A stretch of 64,000 bases of DNA from Domibacillus indicus (GCF_000970685.1 NZ_LAJB01000007.1:434001-498000), one strand, 5' to 3'; counted from the first letter of the stretch, positions 1 to 7,965 are shown. Numbers and translations are program-made. Notes: generated by a model from the letters alone, not told the origin.

Positions 1-729
1 GCTGGCCGTTACTTTCTCCACGTACTCTTTACTTAAAAAGGCGTAATTTGGTCCGATGCCAATCGCATATTTCTTTATTGCTTTGATTTCTTCCTCTGTG
101 ATAACTGCCTCAGATGTATATAAAAACAATTGAACAAGCTTAATCGAATGATCAAGTTCATGGATTTTGAGTAGACTTTCCGCACTGAACGACTGTATAA
201 GGAGAGTATTTTTGTTAATTCCGTATTTATTTATAAGGTAGAGAAGCTCGTTTTCCATTTCCGGATAAACCTGCGGGGATTTTGTTTCAATATAATAATT
301 TGCATTTGGCCCGAAGTACTGGAAGATCTCTTCGAGTGTTGGAACCGTAGCTCCTTCGTAGGCCCGTTTCCTGTTTTGGGGATATTTTTTATTAAACCAG
401 CTTCCTGCATCAAGCTGCTTAATTTCAGCTAATGTATAATTCTTTACAAACCCTTTTCCATTAGTGGTCCGGTCAAGCGTTTCATCGTGCATGGCAACCA
501 GCTGCTTGTCTTTGGTCATTTGCAAATCAATTTCAATATAGTCTCCGTTTAGCTTTTCGCCCATTTCATAGGAAATGAGGGTATGTTCAGGAGCATAGCC
601 TGAAGCGCCGCGGTGCGACACATTTAAAAGCTCTTTATGCTTTTCGCCTGCCATGGCTTTGTTGCTGCCTAAAGCCAGCGTAATACTAATTATAAAAGCA
701 AAAAACCTTGATCTCCATTTTTTCTTCAC
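1..729 (-). CDS. Glycerophosphodiester phosphodiesterase, 3' end outside window
   Basis: Secreted GDPD/GlpQ-type enzyme that would hydrolyse glycerophosphodiesters to glycerol-3-phosphate and an alcohol. The translated minus strand shows a basic N-terminus and hydrophobic stretch (signal peptide ending near AMA-GE) and then the family motifs SHRGASGYAPEHT, EIDLQMTKD and MHDETLDRTTNGKG, which carry the metal-binding and catalytic His/Glu/Asp residues. The gene runs off the left edge. The start is uncertain. I chose GTG at 729, which places the signal peptide at the N-terminus, but its GGGGAG lies very close. The frame stays open upstream to an ATG at 933 and would add a further membrane segment. 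Product class confident, start not. Confidence 0.88.
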   Translation of the reverse strand, partial: MKKKWRSRFFAFIISITLALGSNKAMAGEKHKELLNVSHRGASGYAPEHTLISYEMGEKLNGDYIEIDLQMTKDKQLVAMHDETLDRTTNGKGFVKNYTLAEIKQLDAGSWFNKKYPQNRKRAYEGATVPTLEEIFQYFGPNANYYIETKSPQVYPEMENELLYLINKYGINKNTLLIQSFSAESLLKIHELDHSIKLVQLFLYTSEAVITEEEIKAIKKYAIGIGPNYAFLSKEYVEKVTAS

Positions 730-733
730 TCTC

Positions 734-1030
734 CCCAGCTCCGATCCGGTAATCAGTTCCTCTTTTCCTTTATCAGCCGCCTCTCGTTTCCCATCAAAGG
801 CAGCAATACATAGGAAAAAAGCGCTTACCAAGATAATCAGTTGCAGCCAAAAACAGCATATCCGCCCGATAGGAAGCCCTGCAGATAAAAATATATTGTT
901 TGTAGCTTTGCCTGAAACCTCAGAACAATACATCCATCATTTACACAAAAAATGAACTGATAATTCCTGTTTTCTATCTCATACTAACTGGGCGGAAACG
1001 CATAATTGAGCCCCAATGGGAGGGAGAGCA
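734..1030. other. Intergenic region before sspK-like gene
   Basis: About 300 bases with no gene I can support. The minus-strand frame of the phosphodiesterase stays open to an ATG at 933, so part of this may be coding. The only clear signal is a strong ribosome binding site (GGGAGGGAG) just before the TTG of the next plus-strand gene. Confidence 0.5.
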
Positions 1031-1186
1031 TTGAGAAACAAAGCAAAAGATTTCCCTATTACAACCATGAAAGGCGAAGCTGGAAAAGCCCGAGCAAAAG
1101 CAGCTTATGCATCCAAACGCGCAAATGGCACTATTAATACTCATCCGCAGGAACGAATGAGAGCATCGACAGACCGGACGGATTAA
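1031..1186 (+). CDS. sspK: Small acid-soluble spore protein, SspK-like
   Basis: A 51-residue basic, hydrophilic protein with a TTG start preceded by GGGAGGGAG. It begins with (L)RNKAKDFP and ends with [21 protein letters not shown], the pattern I know from the minor spore protein SspK of Bacillus. Such proteins are made in the forespore under sigma-G and sit in the spore core. It heads a cluster of three small plus-strand genes (a YfhD-like gene, then sspH), which supports a spore role. The assignment is by remembered family pattern, not by a search. The TTG start is required, because the first internal ATG would remove the conserved N-terminus. Confidence 0.75.
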   Translation: MRNKAKDFPITTMKGEAGKARAKAAYASKRANGTINTHPQERMRASTDRTD

Positions 1187-1203
1187 CGAAGGGAGCGGAC
1201 AAA

Positions 1204-1380
1204 ATGGGAAAAGATGAACATAAAGCAGGCAGCAACGGCGAACGGGTTCTTTCACAAACTCCGAAAAACCTGCGAATAGCAGCACACAGTGTAAACGAAG
1301 AATATGCCCGGGAACTGGCAGAATTGAGCAGTCTGCGTCAGAAAAGGCTCAATAAAAACCAGAAAGCGAAAAACAAGTAA
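1204..1380 (+). CDS. YfhD-like small protein
   Basis: A 58-residue charged protein with GAAGGGAGCG upstream of its ATG. It contains SQTPKN near residue 17 and EEYARELAEL in the C-terminal half, which resembles the YfhD family of small Bacillus proteins found near sspK. Function unknown. It starts 17 bases after the sspK-like stop and is followed 26 bases later by sspH, so the three are probably co-transcribed or at least co-regulated. The family call is tentative; that a gene is present is well supported by the RBS and context. Confidence 0.6.
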   Translation: MGKDEHKAGSNGERVLSQTPKNLRIAAHSVNEEYARELAELSSLRQKRLNKNQKAKNK

Positions 1381-1406
1381 TTTTACCACTTTTCGGAGGT
1401 GATCTC

Positions 1407-1595
1407 ATGGACGTTCAGCGTGCAAAACAAATTGTTTCCACTCCTTCTTCGGATATAGAAGTTCAATTTAACGGCGTATCTGTCTGGATTGACCGCATAC
1501 ACGAGGACGAGAAAACAGCAACCGTTCATTTGCGGGGCCCCGGCGAAGAACGGACACAGGTTGGCATTGAAGATTTAAAAGAAATTATGCATTAA
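1407..1595 (+). CDS. sspH: Small acid-soluble spore protein H family
   Basis: A 62-residue protein starting MDVQRAKQIVSTPSS and containing FNGVSVWIDRIHED, which matches the SspH family (MxxQRAKxIV...YNGVPVYIQHV). Members are minor spore-core proteins made late in sporulation. A strong GGAGGTGA lies 6 bases before the ATG. It is the last gene of the small spore cluster and is followed by a possible terminator hairpin at 1691-1715. Length agrees with the family (about 59-62 aa). Confidence 0.88.
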   Translation: MDVQRAKQIVSTPSSDIEVQFNGVSVWIDRIHEDEKTATVHLRGPGEERTQVGIEDLKEIMH

Positions 1596-1690
1596 GTAAA
1601 AGGCTGTTGACAAACGCTTCCTTTCGGCGTCACTTGCCGGAAGAACAGGCGTTTTCAATCAGCCTTCCTTCTAACTTGGTCTACACTCTG

Positions 1691-1715
1691 GGCTGTCCTT
1701 TCTGGAAAGGGCAGC
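1691..1715 (+). terminator. Hairpin between sspH and the ABC-F gene
   Basis: GGCTG(T)CCTT / AAGG(G)CAGCC stem followed by TTCTTTC. It lies between the convergent sspH and vga-like genes and could end the sspH transcript. Confidence 0.5.
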
Positions 1716-1721
1716 CTTCTT

Positions 1722-3284
1722 TCACTTCGTTAGGGCTTGCTTTTTCCGCAGAAGCCGTTTCAATTCTTGTTCGAGTTCATCCGCTGGTTCCAGGCTTAAT
1801 CTGCTGACTACTTCGGCAATCTTTGTTTCAAGCAAAAGCAGCTTTTCTGCTTTTTCATTATGGGAAGGAAGAATCTTTTTCTCTTTATATTCATGTAAAG
1901 TGCCGGTAAACGCAGCCAGCTTTCCATCTTCAATAGCCAGTACGTTTGTTGCAATTCTTTCAGCAAAACGCCTATCATGCGACGTAAACAGAACTGTTCC
2001 CCTGTACTCGGCTAAAAGAGATTCCAGTGCTTCAACTGCTTGAATATCAAGAAAATTGGTCGGTTCGTCCAAAATAAGCACGTTTGCATCACTGACAAGC
2101 AGTTTTACAAGCGCTGTTTTTACCCGCTCGCCACCGCTCAGCACCGATACTTTTTTAAAGACGTCTTCTCCCCAAAAGCCAATCCGTGCAAGCACAGTAC
2201 GGATAAGTGATTCATCCTGGCCGGATGCTTCTTTTACATTCTCAATAATTGTGCGAGAGGGCTTTAAAATTGTAAGGTGCTGGCTAAAGTAGCCAACTGA
2301 AACAGCCGGCGCGATCGAAATACCCTCGTGCCGATGGACAATTTTCTCTAAAAGTGTTGTTTTGCCACTGCCATTCGGTCCAATCAGCACCGTTTTATCA
2401 CCGCCATAAATAAAAAAGTCGGCGGCTTTCCAGAGATCCTGCTTCCCTGCTTTTCCTTCCACTTTTTCTGCCCGAATAACGACCCGTCCTTTCAAACTTT
2501 CCTGGTGCTGTGCCGTGATCTGAACCGGTGGAAGTTCCTGGGGCTTTTCGATCTTCTCCAGCTTTTCAAGCCTGGTTTCTAATGATTTGGCAGCTGTCTG
2601 GAGCTTTTTTTGCTTTTTAGCGTAATAAGGCTTAACATTGCGCGCTTCAGACAGGCCAACCGATTTCGGTTTTTTCACAGCTCGTTTCGCTTTTTTCTGC
2701 TTTGCCGCAATTGCCTGCTCCAGTTTCCTTTTGGTCTGCTCGTATTTTTCCGCTTCCAGTTCATTACGATGCCGTCTCTCTTCTTTTTGCATCTCATAGG
2801 CGGAATAATTTCCTTTGTATATATAAAAGCCCGTTTCTGTTATCTCCCAAATTGTTGTGCAGACGGCATCTAAAAAAGCCCGGTCATGGGAGACAACAAC
2901 AAATGCTTCCGGCCATTCCACCAGCTTTTTTTCAACCCATTCGACGTGGCGCCTGTCAAGATGGGCAGTAGGCTCATCTGCCAGGAGCAGTTTTGCTCCG
3001 CTGTAAAATGCTTCATTCACATATCGCTGTGTGATTTCCCCGCCGCTTTTGCCCAAATCTGCTCGTTTCAGCTGTGGCAGCAGCTCAATTAATCCCCTTC
3101 TGATTATCGTGCCCTCGCTTGCCTTTGCTTTTCCTGCTAAAACATGCAGCAGGGTTGTTTTTCCGCTGCCATTTTTGCCGACCAGGCCAATCCGGTCTTT
3201 CTCCTGAATCACAAGATGTTCAATGGATGCCAGCAGCCGGTCCTTTGCCTCTAAACGAATTTGTTTGGCTTCTACTATATTCAC
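1722..3284 (-). CDS. Vga-type ABC-F ribosome protection protein
   Basis: Cytosolic ABC-F ATPase of the antibiotic-resistance (ARE) type, 520 aa. ARE ABC-F proteins bind the ribosomal E site and displace antibiotics from the peptidyl transferase centre; the Vga group acts on pleuromutilins, lincosamides and streptogramin A. Visible are two ATPase domains: Walker A GKNGSGKTT and signature-like KSGGE in the first, LIGPNGSGKTT and LSGGERVK in the second, DEPT-type Walker B in both, and a long charged interdomain linker (KKPKSVGLSEARN...YYAKKQKKL). Line-by-line resemblance to remembered Vga(A) is strong, including total length (about 522). No membrane segment. The GTG at 3284 is chosen because it aligns with the Vga N-terminus and has AGAGGGG upstream. 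An in-frame ATG at 3353 lies inside the leader and is probably not used. The drug spectrum is inferred from family only. Confidence 0.9.
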   Translation of the reverse strand: MNIVEAKQIRLEAKDRLLASIEHLVIQEKDRIGLVGKNGSGKTTLLHVLAGKAKASEGTIIRRGLIELLPQLKRADLGKSGGEITQRYVNEAFYSGAKLLLADEPTAHLDRRHVEWVEKKLVEWPEAFVVVSHDRAFLDAVCTTIWEITETGFYIYKGNYSAYEMQKEERRHRNELEAEKYEQTKRKLEQAIAAKQKKAKRAVKKPKSVGLSEARNVKPYYAKKQKKLQTAAKSLETRLEKLEKIEKPQELPPVQITAQHQESLKGRVVIRAEKVEGKAGKQDLWKAADFFIYGGDKTVLIGPNGSGKTTLLEKIVHRHEGISIAPAVSVGYFSQHLTILKPSRTIIENVKEASGQDESLIRTVLARIGFWGEDVFKKVSVLSGGERVKTALVKLLVSDANVLILDEPTNFLDIQAVEALESLLAEYRGTVLFTSHDRRFAERIATNVLAIEDGKLAAFTGTLHEYKEKKILPSHNEKAEKLLLLETKIAEVVSRLSLEPADELEQELKRLLRKKQALTK

Positions 3285-3337
3285 TTTCTCATCCCCTCTT
3301 GATGGAATGGGGACATGAAAATGCCCCCTATTTCTTT

Positions 3338-3394
3338 TCAGAATAGGAGGCATCGCAAAAAAAGCAGGGGTATCCCTGATTGAATCTGCTCCAT
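3338..3394 (-). CDS. Possible 18-residue leader peptide before vga-like gene
   Basis: ATG at 3394 opens an 18-codon frame (ends LLFLRCLLF) that spans the internal terminator and stops inside arm 2 of the leader. GGGG about 12 bases upstream may serve as a weak ribosome binding site. Position and overlap with the pairing arms are those expected of a ribosome-sensing leader peptide, but the frame is short and could be chance. Confidence 0.35.
   Translation of the reverse strand: MEQIQSGIPLLFLRCLLF
3357..3378 (-). terminator. Internal leader terminator of the vga-like gene
   Basis: Read on the minus strand: CAGGG-ATAC-CCCTG stem (5 bp) followed by C and seven T. The stem is short but GC-rich. 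It lies upstream of the coding start, so it would be a conditional terminator. Confidence 0.5.
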
Positions 3395-3536
3395 CCTATT
3401 CTGAAACCCCTATTGAACGCGCAACAAAAAAAATACTGCTGTTTTTTTGAAAGAACGGTTCAATTAGATGGCATTTCAAAAATAGGATTAGAACTTCATT
3501 CGCTTGGGTCACCCTTTCATTTATATGGTTGGTCTT

Positions 3537-3565
3537 ACTTTAATTGAAAACACTATCATTGTCAA
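3537..3565 (-). promoter_or_regulatory. Sigma-A promoter of the vga-like gene
   Basis: Minus-strand TTGACA (3560-3565), 17-base spacer, TAAAGT (3537-3542). It predicts transcription from about 3530 and so a leader of about 245 nt. It lies just after the stop of trhO, separating the two minus-strand genes. Confidence 0.75.
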
Positions 3566-3573
3566 TGCACTGT

Positions 3574-4518
3574 TTATGCGTTCTGCTTAAGAGCTGCGAG
3601 GCGCTCTTCGACTTCTTCAGGTGTCAGGTCATGCTCTTCAATATACCGGTTGCGCGGATGGGTCCGGCAATGCTCCGAGCAGCTGCGCAGGAAGCGGTGC
3701 TCTGACTCTTCTGATGCCAGAATTTTTTTGTTGCATTCCGGGTTGGCACAGCTCACATAGCGCTCGCACGGTTCCCCGGTAAAGAAGTCTTTACCGACGA
3801 CTTTTGGATTTACACGGTTAACCGGCACACTGAGCCGGTCATCAAAAACAAAGCATTTTCCGTCCCAGTTTTCTCCCTGGACTTCCGGGTCTTTTCCATA
3901 CGAAACGATGCCTCCATGCAGCTGCATAACATCTTCAAAGCCTTCCTTCTTTAAAAAGCCGGAAAACTTTTCACAGCGGATGCCACCGGTGCAGTATGTT
4001 AAAATCTTTTTGCCTTCCAGCTCTTCCCGGTGATCCTGGATCCATTGCGGCAGCTCACGGAATGTCTCAACATCCGGCCGAATAGCGCCTTTAAAATGGC
4101 CCAGGTCGTGTTCATATGTGTTGCGTGCATCAAGAATAACCGTATTTTCTTCTTTCATTGCTTTTAGAAATTCCTTTGGCTCCGCATATTCACCGGTTAA
4201 TTCAAGAGGATTGATATCCTCTTCAAGGCGGAGCGTGACCAGTTCCGGACGCGGACGAACCTTCATTTTTTTAAAGGCATGGCCTTCTGCTTCATCAATC
4301 TTAAACACCATATCCTTAAAGCGCGGATCGGCATGCATTGCTTCCATATAGCGGTCCGTCTGCTCTTTTGTGCCGGAGACTGTTCCGTTGATGCCTTCTT
4401 TCGCGACTAAAATGCGCCCTTTCAATTCAAGTTCCTCGCAAAATTCCTTATGCTCCGCTGCAAACACTTCTGGATCATCTATCGGTACATATTGGTAGTA
4501 AAGTAATACTCTGTACAT
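3574..4518 (-). CDS. trhO: tRNA uridine(34) 5-hydroxylase, rhodanese-like (TrhO/YbfQ)
   Basis: 314-aa cytosolic protein of the TrhO family, which hydroxylates U34 of certain tRNAs to 5-hydroxyuridine. An N-terminal acylphosphatase-like domain ([12 protein letters not shown]...[13 protein letters not shown]) is followed by a rhodanese domain with the active-site loop [12 protein letters not shown] (catalytic Cys near residue 178) and a C-terminal Cys-rich tail ([16 protein letters not shown]). Length fits the family. The start at 4518 (MYRVLL) is preferred over an ATG at 4530 because GGAGGATAAG sits directly before it. Monocistronic, with the vga promoter immediately downstream. Confidence 0.93.
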   Translation of the reverse strand: MYRVLLYYQYVPIDDPEVFAAEHKEFCEELELKGRILVAKEGINGTVSGTKEQTDRYMEAMHADPRFKDMVFKIDEAEGHAFKKMKVRPRPELVTLRLEEDINPLELTGEYAEPKEFLKAMKEENTVILDARNTYEHDLGHFKGAIRPDVETFRELPQWIQDHREELEGKKILTYCTGGIRCEKFSGFLKKEGFEDVMQLHGGIVSYGKDPEVQGENWDGKCFVFDDRLSVPVNRVNPKVVGKDFFTGEPCERYVSCANPECNKKILASEESEHRFLRSCSEHCRTHPRNRYIEEHDLTPEEVEERLAALKQNA

Positions 4519-4530
4519 CTTATCCTCCAT

Positions 4531-4960
4531 CTATTCACTTTTTTCATTTGGTATCATATCACGTTTAGGTTGGGTATGGGTGTAATCTGCCTTGCGTTCG
4601 GTTAAAAGAAGAATTTGCCCGGCAGCCGCCTTTTTACCCATTTACTCTTTATTGTATCCACTTCTCGCAGTTTACCACTGTTCCTTCGTAAAAATTTTTA
4701 CTAAGCCATAAAAAAAAACTTCACGGGCGGTTTCATGCTGTTGAAAAAAAGAATGTGTTAATCTGAAAAGCGTAATAAAAGACCTAAAAATAATGCCATC
4801 CCCTGAACAGTAGAAGTGGAATAAGGCTCTGTCTCATATTAGAAATCATTTCCAACATGTTTTTTAGCATAAATGCTTTAATCCGCGAATAAACTATCTT
4901 TATATCAAAAATTGATCACTGTTGCTTTCTAAAAATATTATAAATTTTACAAAAAGAAAA
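4531..4960. other. Long intergenic region upstream of tRNA-Cys
   Basis: AT-rich stretch of about 430 bases between trhO and the tRNA-Cys promoter. I see no open frame with a ribosome binding site and no clear RNA motif. Confidence 0.5.
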
Positions 4961-4962
4961 TA

Positions 4963-4990
4963 TTGACTTTTATAGAAAAAAAAGTATAAT
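4963..4990 (+). promoter_or_regulatory. Promoter of tRNA-Cys
   Basis: TTGACT (4963-4968), 16-base spacer, TATAAT (4985-4990), 33 bases before the mature tRNA. A near-consensus sigma-A promoter, as usual for stable RNA. Confidence 0.85.
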
Positions 4991-5023
4991 AGGTTTATAA
5001 GTATTAAAGGAACAAAAAAACAT

Positions 5024-5094
5024 GGTAGTATAGCCAAGCGGTAAGGCAAAGGTCTGCAAAACCTTTATCCTCGGTTCAATTCCGAGTACTACCT
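5024..5094 (+). tRNA. tRNA-Cys (GCA)
   Basis: 71-nt cloverleaf: acceptor GGTAGTA/TACTACC, D arm GCC..GGC, anticodon arm with loop CTGCAAA (anticodon GCA), T arm CTCGG-TTCAATT-CCGAG. The 3' CCA is not encoded. A single isolated tRNA with its own promoter and terminator. Confidence 0.95.
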
Positions 5095-5105
5095 CTAACT
5101 GAAAA

Positions 5106-5146
5106 GAAGCAGGCCCGCAATTTTTGTGGGCCCGCTTCTTTTTTTT
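5106..5146 (+). terminator. Terminator of tRNA-Cys
   Basis: GAAGC(A)GGCCCGC / GTGGGCC(C)GCTTC long stem followed by eight T. It may also help stop the convergent lipoprotein gene. Confidence 0.9.
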
Positions 5147-5153
5147 AAAAAGA

Positions 5154-6110
5154 TTAATCCATATACCGGTCCACCAGCTCATAACAGCGATTTCTTGTTA
5201 CATCTGCCTGTGTGCTTTTGTATTGGACCGATTCCCATGATCCTCCCGAAAATGAAGAAGCGGCTTCCTCTGCCGTTTCATCACGGAATTTAATCCATTC
5301 CCGCTGTGCCTGCCGCAGCTGTTCCATTTCTCCTGACGGAAGCTCTTTTTTTAATACGCCATATATTTCATTTAAAGCATCATCCCAGCGTTTATAGCGC
5401 TCTGTTTCTGCTTCTCTTATTTCAACGGTTGTTCCGGTTTCATAAATATAATCTAAATCGGCCAGCCCCCGCTCGATACGATCCAGCTTTTGATAATAGG
5501 TGGTTTTTTGGCTTACTGCCACAGCAGCGGCAGCTTCCTCGGCTGCTTGAACAGCTGCTTCTTTTTCTGCTTCGGCTTCATTTTGCTGCCCGGATTGAAT
5601 ATCGGCCGCAATTTTATCCACCTCGCTTGCAAAGCCGGCATAAGCAGCCTGCAGGTTTTCATCCTGCTTAATTTCATCAATCACCTCCTGTGCCTCTTCG
5701 TATTTTTTGTCTTCTGCCAGCTGTTTGGCCGTGTCGACTTTTTCCGCTGCAAGCTGCTCATTTTCTTTGGCTGCTTGAGCTGTATGTATAAACTGTTCTA
5801 CCGGCTTTTTCAAGCTTTTTCCCAGTTCTTTTTCTTTTATCAGCGCATTTCCCTCTTCAACTACCTGATCCCATTGCGCCTGTTCTGCTGCTGCTTCTAT
5901 GTTTTTGTAAGCCGACAGCTGCTTGTAAACTGCCTCTGCTTCCTTGTCATCCGGCTTTTCTTCCAGTGCCAGTTCAAACGATGCCAGCGCTTTATCAAAT
6001 TCTCCTCCTGCCAGCGCCAGCTTCCCCTGCTCCATTGATTGATCATACAATCCATTTCCACATCCTGCTAACATGAACGCTGCCAGCAGCATTGCTGCTT
6101 TTTTCTTCAT
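5154..6110 (-). CDS. Lipoprotein with C-terminal DUF1311 (LprI-like) domain
   Basis: 318 aa. Type II signal peptide with lipobox LAGC (Cys at residue 17), so the protein is anchored on the outer face of the membrane. Residues about 20-110 look like helical repeats of the TPR kind (FDKALASFELALEEKPDDKEA). Residues about 110-205 are a long Glu/Ala-rich coiled region. The C-terminal 110 residues match DUF1311: YKRWDDALNEIYGVLKKEL followed by LRQAQREWIKFRDE and a final conserved Cys. No known reaction; LprI-type domains are linked to lysozyme inhibition in some bacteria, which is not shown here. Single gene. Confidence 0.85.
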   Translation of the reverse strand: MKKKAAMLLAAFMLAGCGNGLYDQSMEQGKLALAGGEFDKALASFELALEEKPDDKEAEAVYKQLSAYKNIEAAAEQAQWDQVVEEGNALIKEKELGKSLKKPVEQFIHTAQAAKENEQLAAEKVDTAKQLAEDKKYEEAQEVIDEIKQDENLQAAYAGFASEVDKIAADIQSGQQNEAEAEKEAAVQAAEEAAAAVAVSQKTTYYQKLDRIERGLADLDYIYETGTTVEIREAETERYKRWDDALNEIYGVLKKELPSGEMEQLRQAQREWIKFRDETAEEAASSFSGGSWESVQYKSTQADVTRNRCYELVDRYMD

Positions 6111-6171
6111 TTGTACCCTCCATTGTTGTTTCTTTCAGCTATTATTGCTATCAACATATTACCATTTGGTC

Positions 6172-6441
6172 ATGACCAATAACACAGTTTTTTTGAATCT
6201 TTATAAGCCTGGCAGTACTGTTTTTCAGACTATCGCTTTATTCAACGAAGTAATAAGCCTCCAGGCTGTACCGGAGACCTATTTTTTAAAAGCATTTAAA
6301 AGACAGCATCGTCTGCTGGCCGCTGTAACGTTCAAAAGGAAGTTTTCCCTCGATTTTGAATGGATAAAGAAAGAAGACGGCATTCTATTTCCGTATACTG
6401 TTTTCTTACTATTGAAGGAGTGGTTTGATGATTTATTGTGA
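6172..6441 (+). CDS. Hypothetical protein overlapping the next gene
   Basis: 89-codon frame that starts in the promoter region of the divergent lipoprotein gene and overlaps the following gene by 14 bases. No family recognised and no membrane segment. It has basic patches and a Trp/Leu-rich C-terminus (LLKEWFDDLL). It lacks a convincing ribosome binding site. The amino-acid mix is protein-like and the overlap resembles translational coupling, but it may be a chance frame over the upstream region of the next gene. Confidence 0.35.
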   Translation: MTNNTVFLNLYKPGSTVFQTIALFNEVISLQAVPETYFLKAFKRQHRLLAAVTFKRKFSLDFEWIKKEDGILFPYTVFLLLKEWFDDLL

Positions 6442-7147
6442 TATTGCTGTTCCCATTAAATACCCAGGCACCTTATCCGGCTGCGGGACCGAGCAAATTG
6501 AACCTTTTATGTTTGACCGGCCGGCGCGTTTTACAGTATACCGGCATGAAACGGAACCTCATTTTATTATGAAAGACGATCATCACCGCTGGTATCTGGC
6601 GGTCCGCTGGAAATTCACTTCATTAACCGATGTAAAATACGCCCGGCAGGTTCACCGCCCCTCTTATGTGGACGAAGAAGTAACGTTAAAGCTGGTTGAT
6701 TATCTTGAGGACATGAACCTTGCTCCTCAGCTGGATGACTTTGATAAAGCATTTGTTCATACGACTGTATTCGCTGAAGATTTGGATGATATTCCCGCCA
6801 GCAGGCAGCTGCGCATCGCCAATGCTGACGGTGAGGATGATCCTTCCGTCATGCAGTGCATCCACTTTATCGAGAATAAATACAATGGCCGGCGGACCCG
6901 CTTTCTGGCCGGTTTTGAAACCCGCTCCATTGCAACCGTTACCGAAAACCGCTACTATTTGGAGCATATCCATCTGCCTGCTTCTTCTTTTCTTTACCTG
7001 CAGTATTTTACTTTCTTCCAGCAGTACGGCCGGGTGCCCTCAAAGCAGATGATGGCCAGGCTCCTTGAAAATCTCTGGGCTTCTGCCCAGGCTATGAACA
7101 ACAGGTGGAATCGTTCACTGCTGGTGACGGAGCAGGTTGAAAATTAA
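6428..7147 (+). CDS. Conserved-looking hypothetical protein
   Basis: 239-aa soluble acidic protein, start ATG at 6428 with GAAGGAG seven bases upstream (a TTG one codon earlier is possible). I do not recognise the family. It is rich in aromatic residues (DIAVPIKYPG near the start; FLYLQYFTFFQQYG near the C-terminus), with no signal peptide or membrane span. It converges with the next minus-strand gene and the stop codons overlap by four bases, so the end is tightly packed. Function unknown. Confidence 0.75.
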   Translation: MIYCDIAVPIKYPGTLSGCGTEQIEPFMFDRPARFTVYRHETEPHFIMKDDHHRWYLAVRWKFTSLTDVKYARQVHRPSYVDEEVTLKLVDYLEDMNLAPQLDDFDKAFVHTTVFAEDLDDIPASRQLRIANADGEDDPSVMQCIHFIENKYNGRRTRFLAGFETRSIATVTENRYYLEHIHLPASSFLYLQYFTFFQQYGRVPSKQMMARLLENLWASAQAMNNRWNRSLLVTEQVEN

Positions 7148-7557
7148 GCACCTGACTGCTGGCGGCTGAATGTAACCCGAAAGCCGCCTTTTGTTTTTTT
7201 GCCTTTAATCTCGAGCACATGCAGCCGGTGCTTCGCTTTTAGCGTATACGTTCCCTGCCTGCTTTCTGTAAATATCTCTCGCCAGACCGTTTCTTTTCCG
7301 TCCCTCCATTCGAGGCAAAGCTCTCCTTCTTCAACTGTTACTTCATAGGTAAGAGCCGCCACTTCTCCATGTCTGAAAAAAAACGAATAGTATTCAGCTC
7401 CATGGAACTTTTTATATGATACGCTCAGCTTATCGCCAAAATGTTTGTATGCATAGCCTATTTTTACTACCATTTTAAGCAGGCCGCATTTAAACAGCAC
7501 ATAGCCGATCAATCCAATTATCAAAATTGGTACAATAGATTCTCCCATCCCATACAC
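7144..7557 (-). CDS. Small membrane-anchored hypothetical protein
   Basis: 137 aa. A single N-terminal membrane segment (IVPILIIGLIGYVLFKCGLL, about residues 8-28) is followed by a soluble, beta-rich domain (VAALTYEVTVEEGELCLEWRDG) of about 90 residues. No known family recognised. The 3' end overlaps the stop of the convergent gene. A GC-rich hairpin (7576-7598) lies directly upstream. Confidence 0.7.
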   Translation of the reverse strand: MYGMGESIVPILIIGLIGYVLFKCGLLKMVVKIGYAYKHFGDKLSVSYKKFHGAEYYSFFFRHGEVAALTYEVTVEEGELCLEWRDGKETVWREIFTESRQGTYTLKAKHRLHVLEIKGKKTKGGFRVTFSRQQSGA

Positions 7558-7575
7558 CTCTCACTCTGTTAAAAA

Positions 7576-7598
7576 GGCTTCCCCGGTTTAGGGAAGCC
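7576..7598 (-). terminator. GC-rich hairpin with T run
   Basis: GGCTTCCC / GGGAAGCC stem. On the minus strand it is followed by TTTTT, so it would end minus-strand transcripts, although no minus-strand gene is visible just upstream. It may act as a leader attenuator of the small membrane protein gene. Confidence 0.5.
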
Positions 7599-7599
7599 T

Positions 7600-7965
7600 T
7601 GATCTTATTTTTTATTCTATCAAACTGGATAAGCTGACACCATGGTTTCAGTCCGGTTTCATGCGAGGAAAAGCCGCTATTTCATTAAACAAAATCACTG
7701 CGTTTCATGGATATTATATTTATAAGCAGCCGGATCATCTAGCTGTATATAAAACAATCTCATAACAAGGGAATCCTCTTTTGCAGTATCCGGCTAAATG
7801 GATCGATTCATCTTCCTGCTGCTGTTAACCGCTGCAGAAAGGCTTCACCCTTATAAAAAGGAAGACAGAAAACCGGGAATCCAGTAACATAAATAACAGG
7901 TTTATATTTTTTCCTTCTGGGCATGATAGGAGGTATAAAAATATAAAAGAGAGGAACGGTGAGAG
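7600..7965. other. Intergenic region before small membrane protein gene
   Basis: About 365 bases without a supported gene. Open frames here lack ribosome binding sites. A GGTGAGAG site immediately precedes the next ATG. Confidence 0.5.

Larger units (their letters stand above)
3285..3530 (-). promoter_or_regulatory. Structured leader of the vga-like gene (putative attenuator)
   Basis: About 245 nt lie between the predicted transcription start and the GTG. In transcript order, arm 0 (3474-3487) can pair with arm 1 (3394-3406), and arm 1 is a perfect 13-base complement of arm 2 (3336-3348). Between arms 1 and 2 lies a short terminator-like hairpin with a U7 tract (3357-3378). Farther down, CCCC at 3309-3312 can pair either with the GGGG of the ribosome binding site (near 3294-3298) or with an upstream GGGGG (3324-3328). 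This looks like drug-inducible attenuation; the mechanism is inferred. Confidence 0.6.

Noticed and set aside
3285-3353. In-frame ATG at 3353 as start of the Vga-like protein
   Set aside because: Would add 23 residues with no counterpart in Vga(A) and lies within the regulatory leader; the GTG at 3284 has a good SD and matches the family N-terminus.
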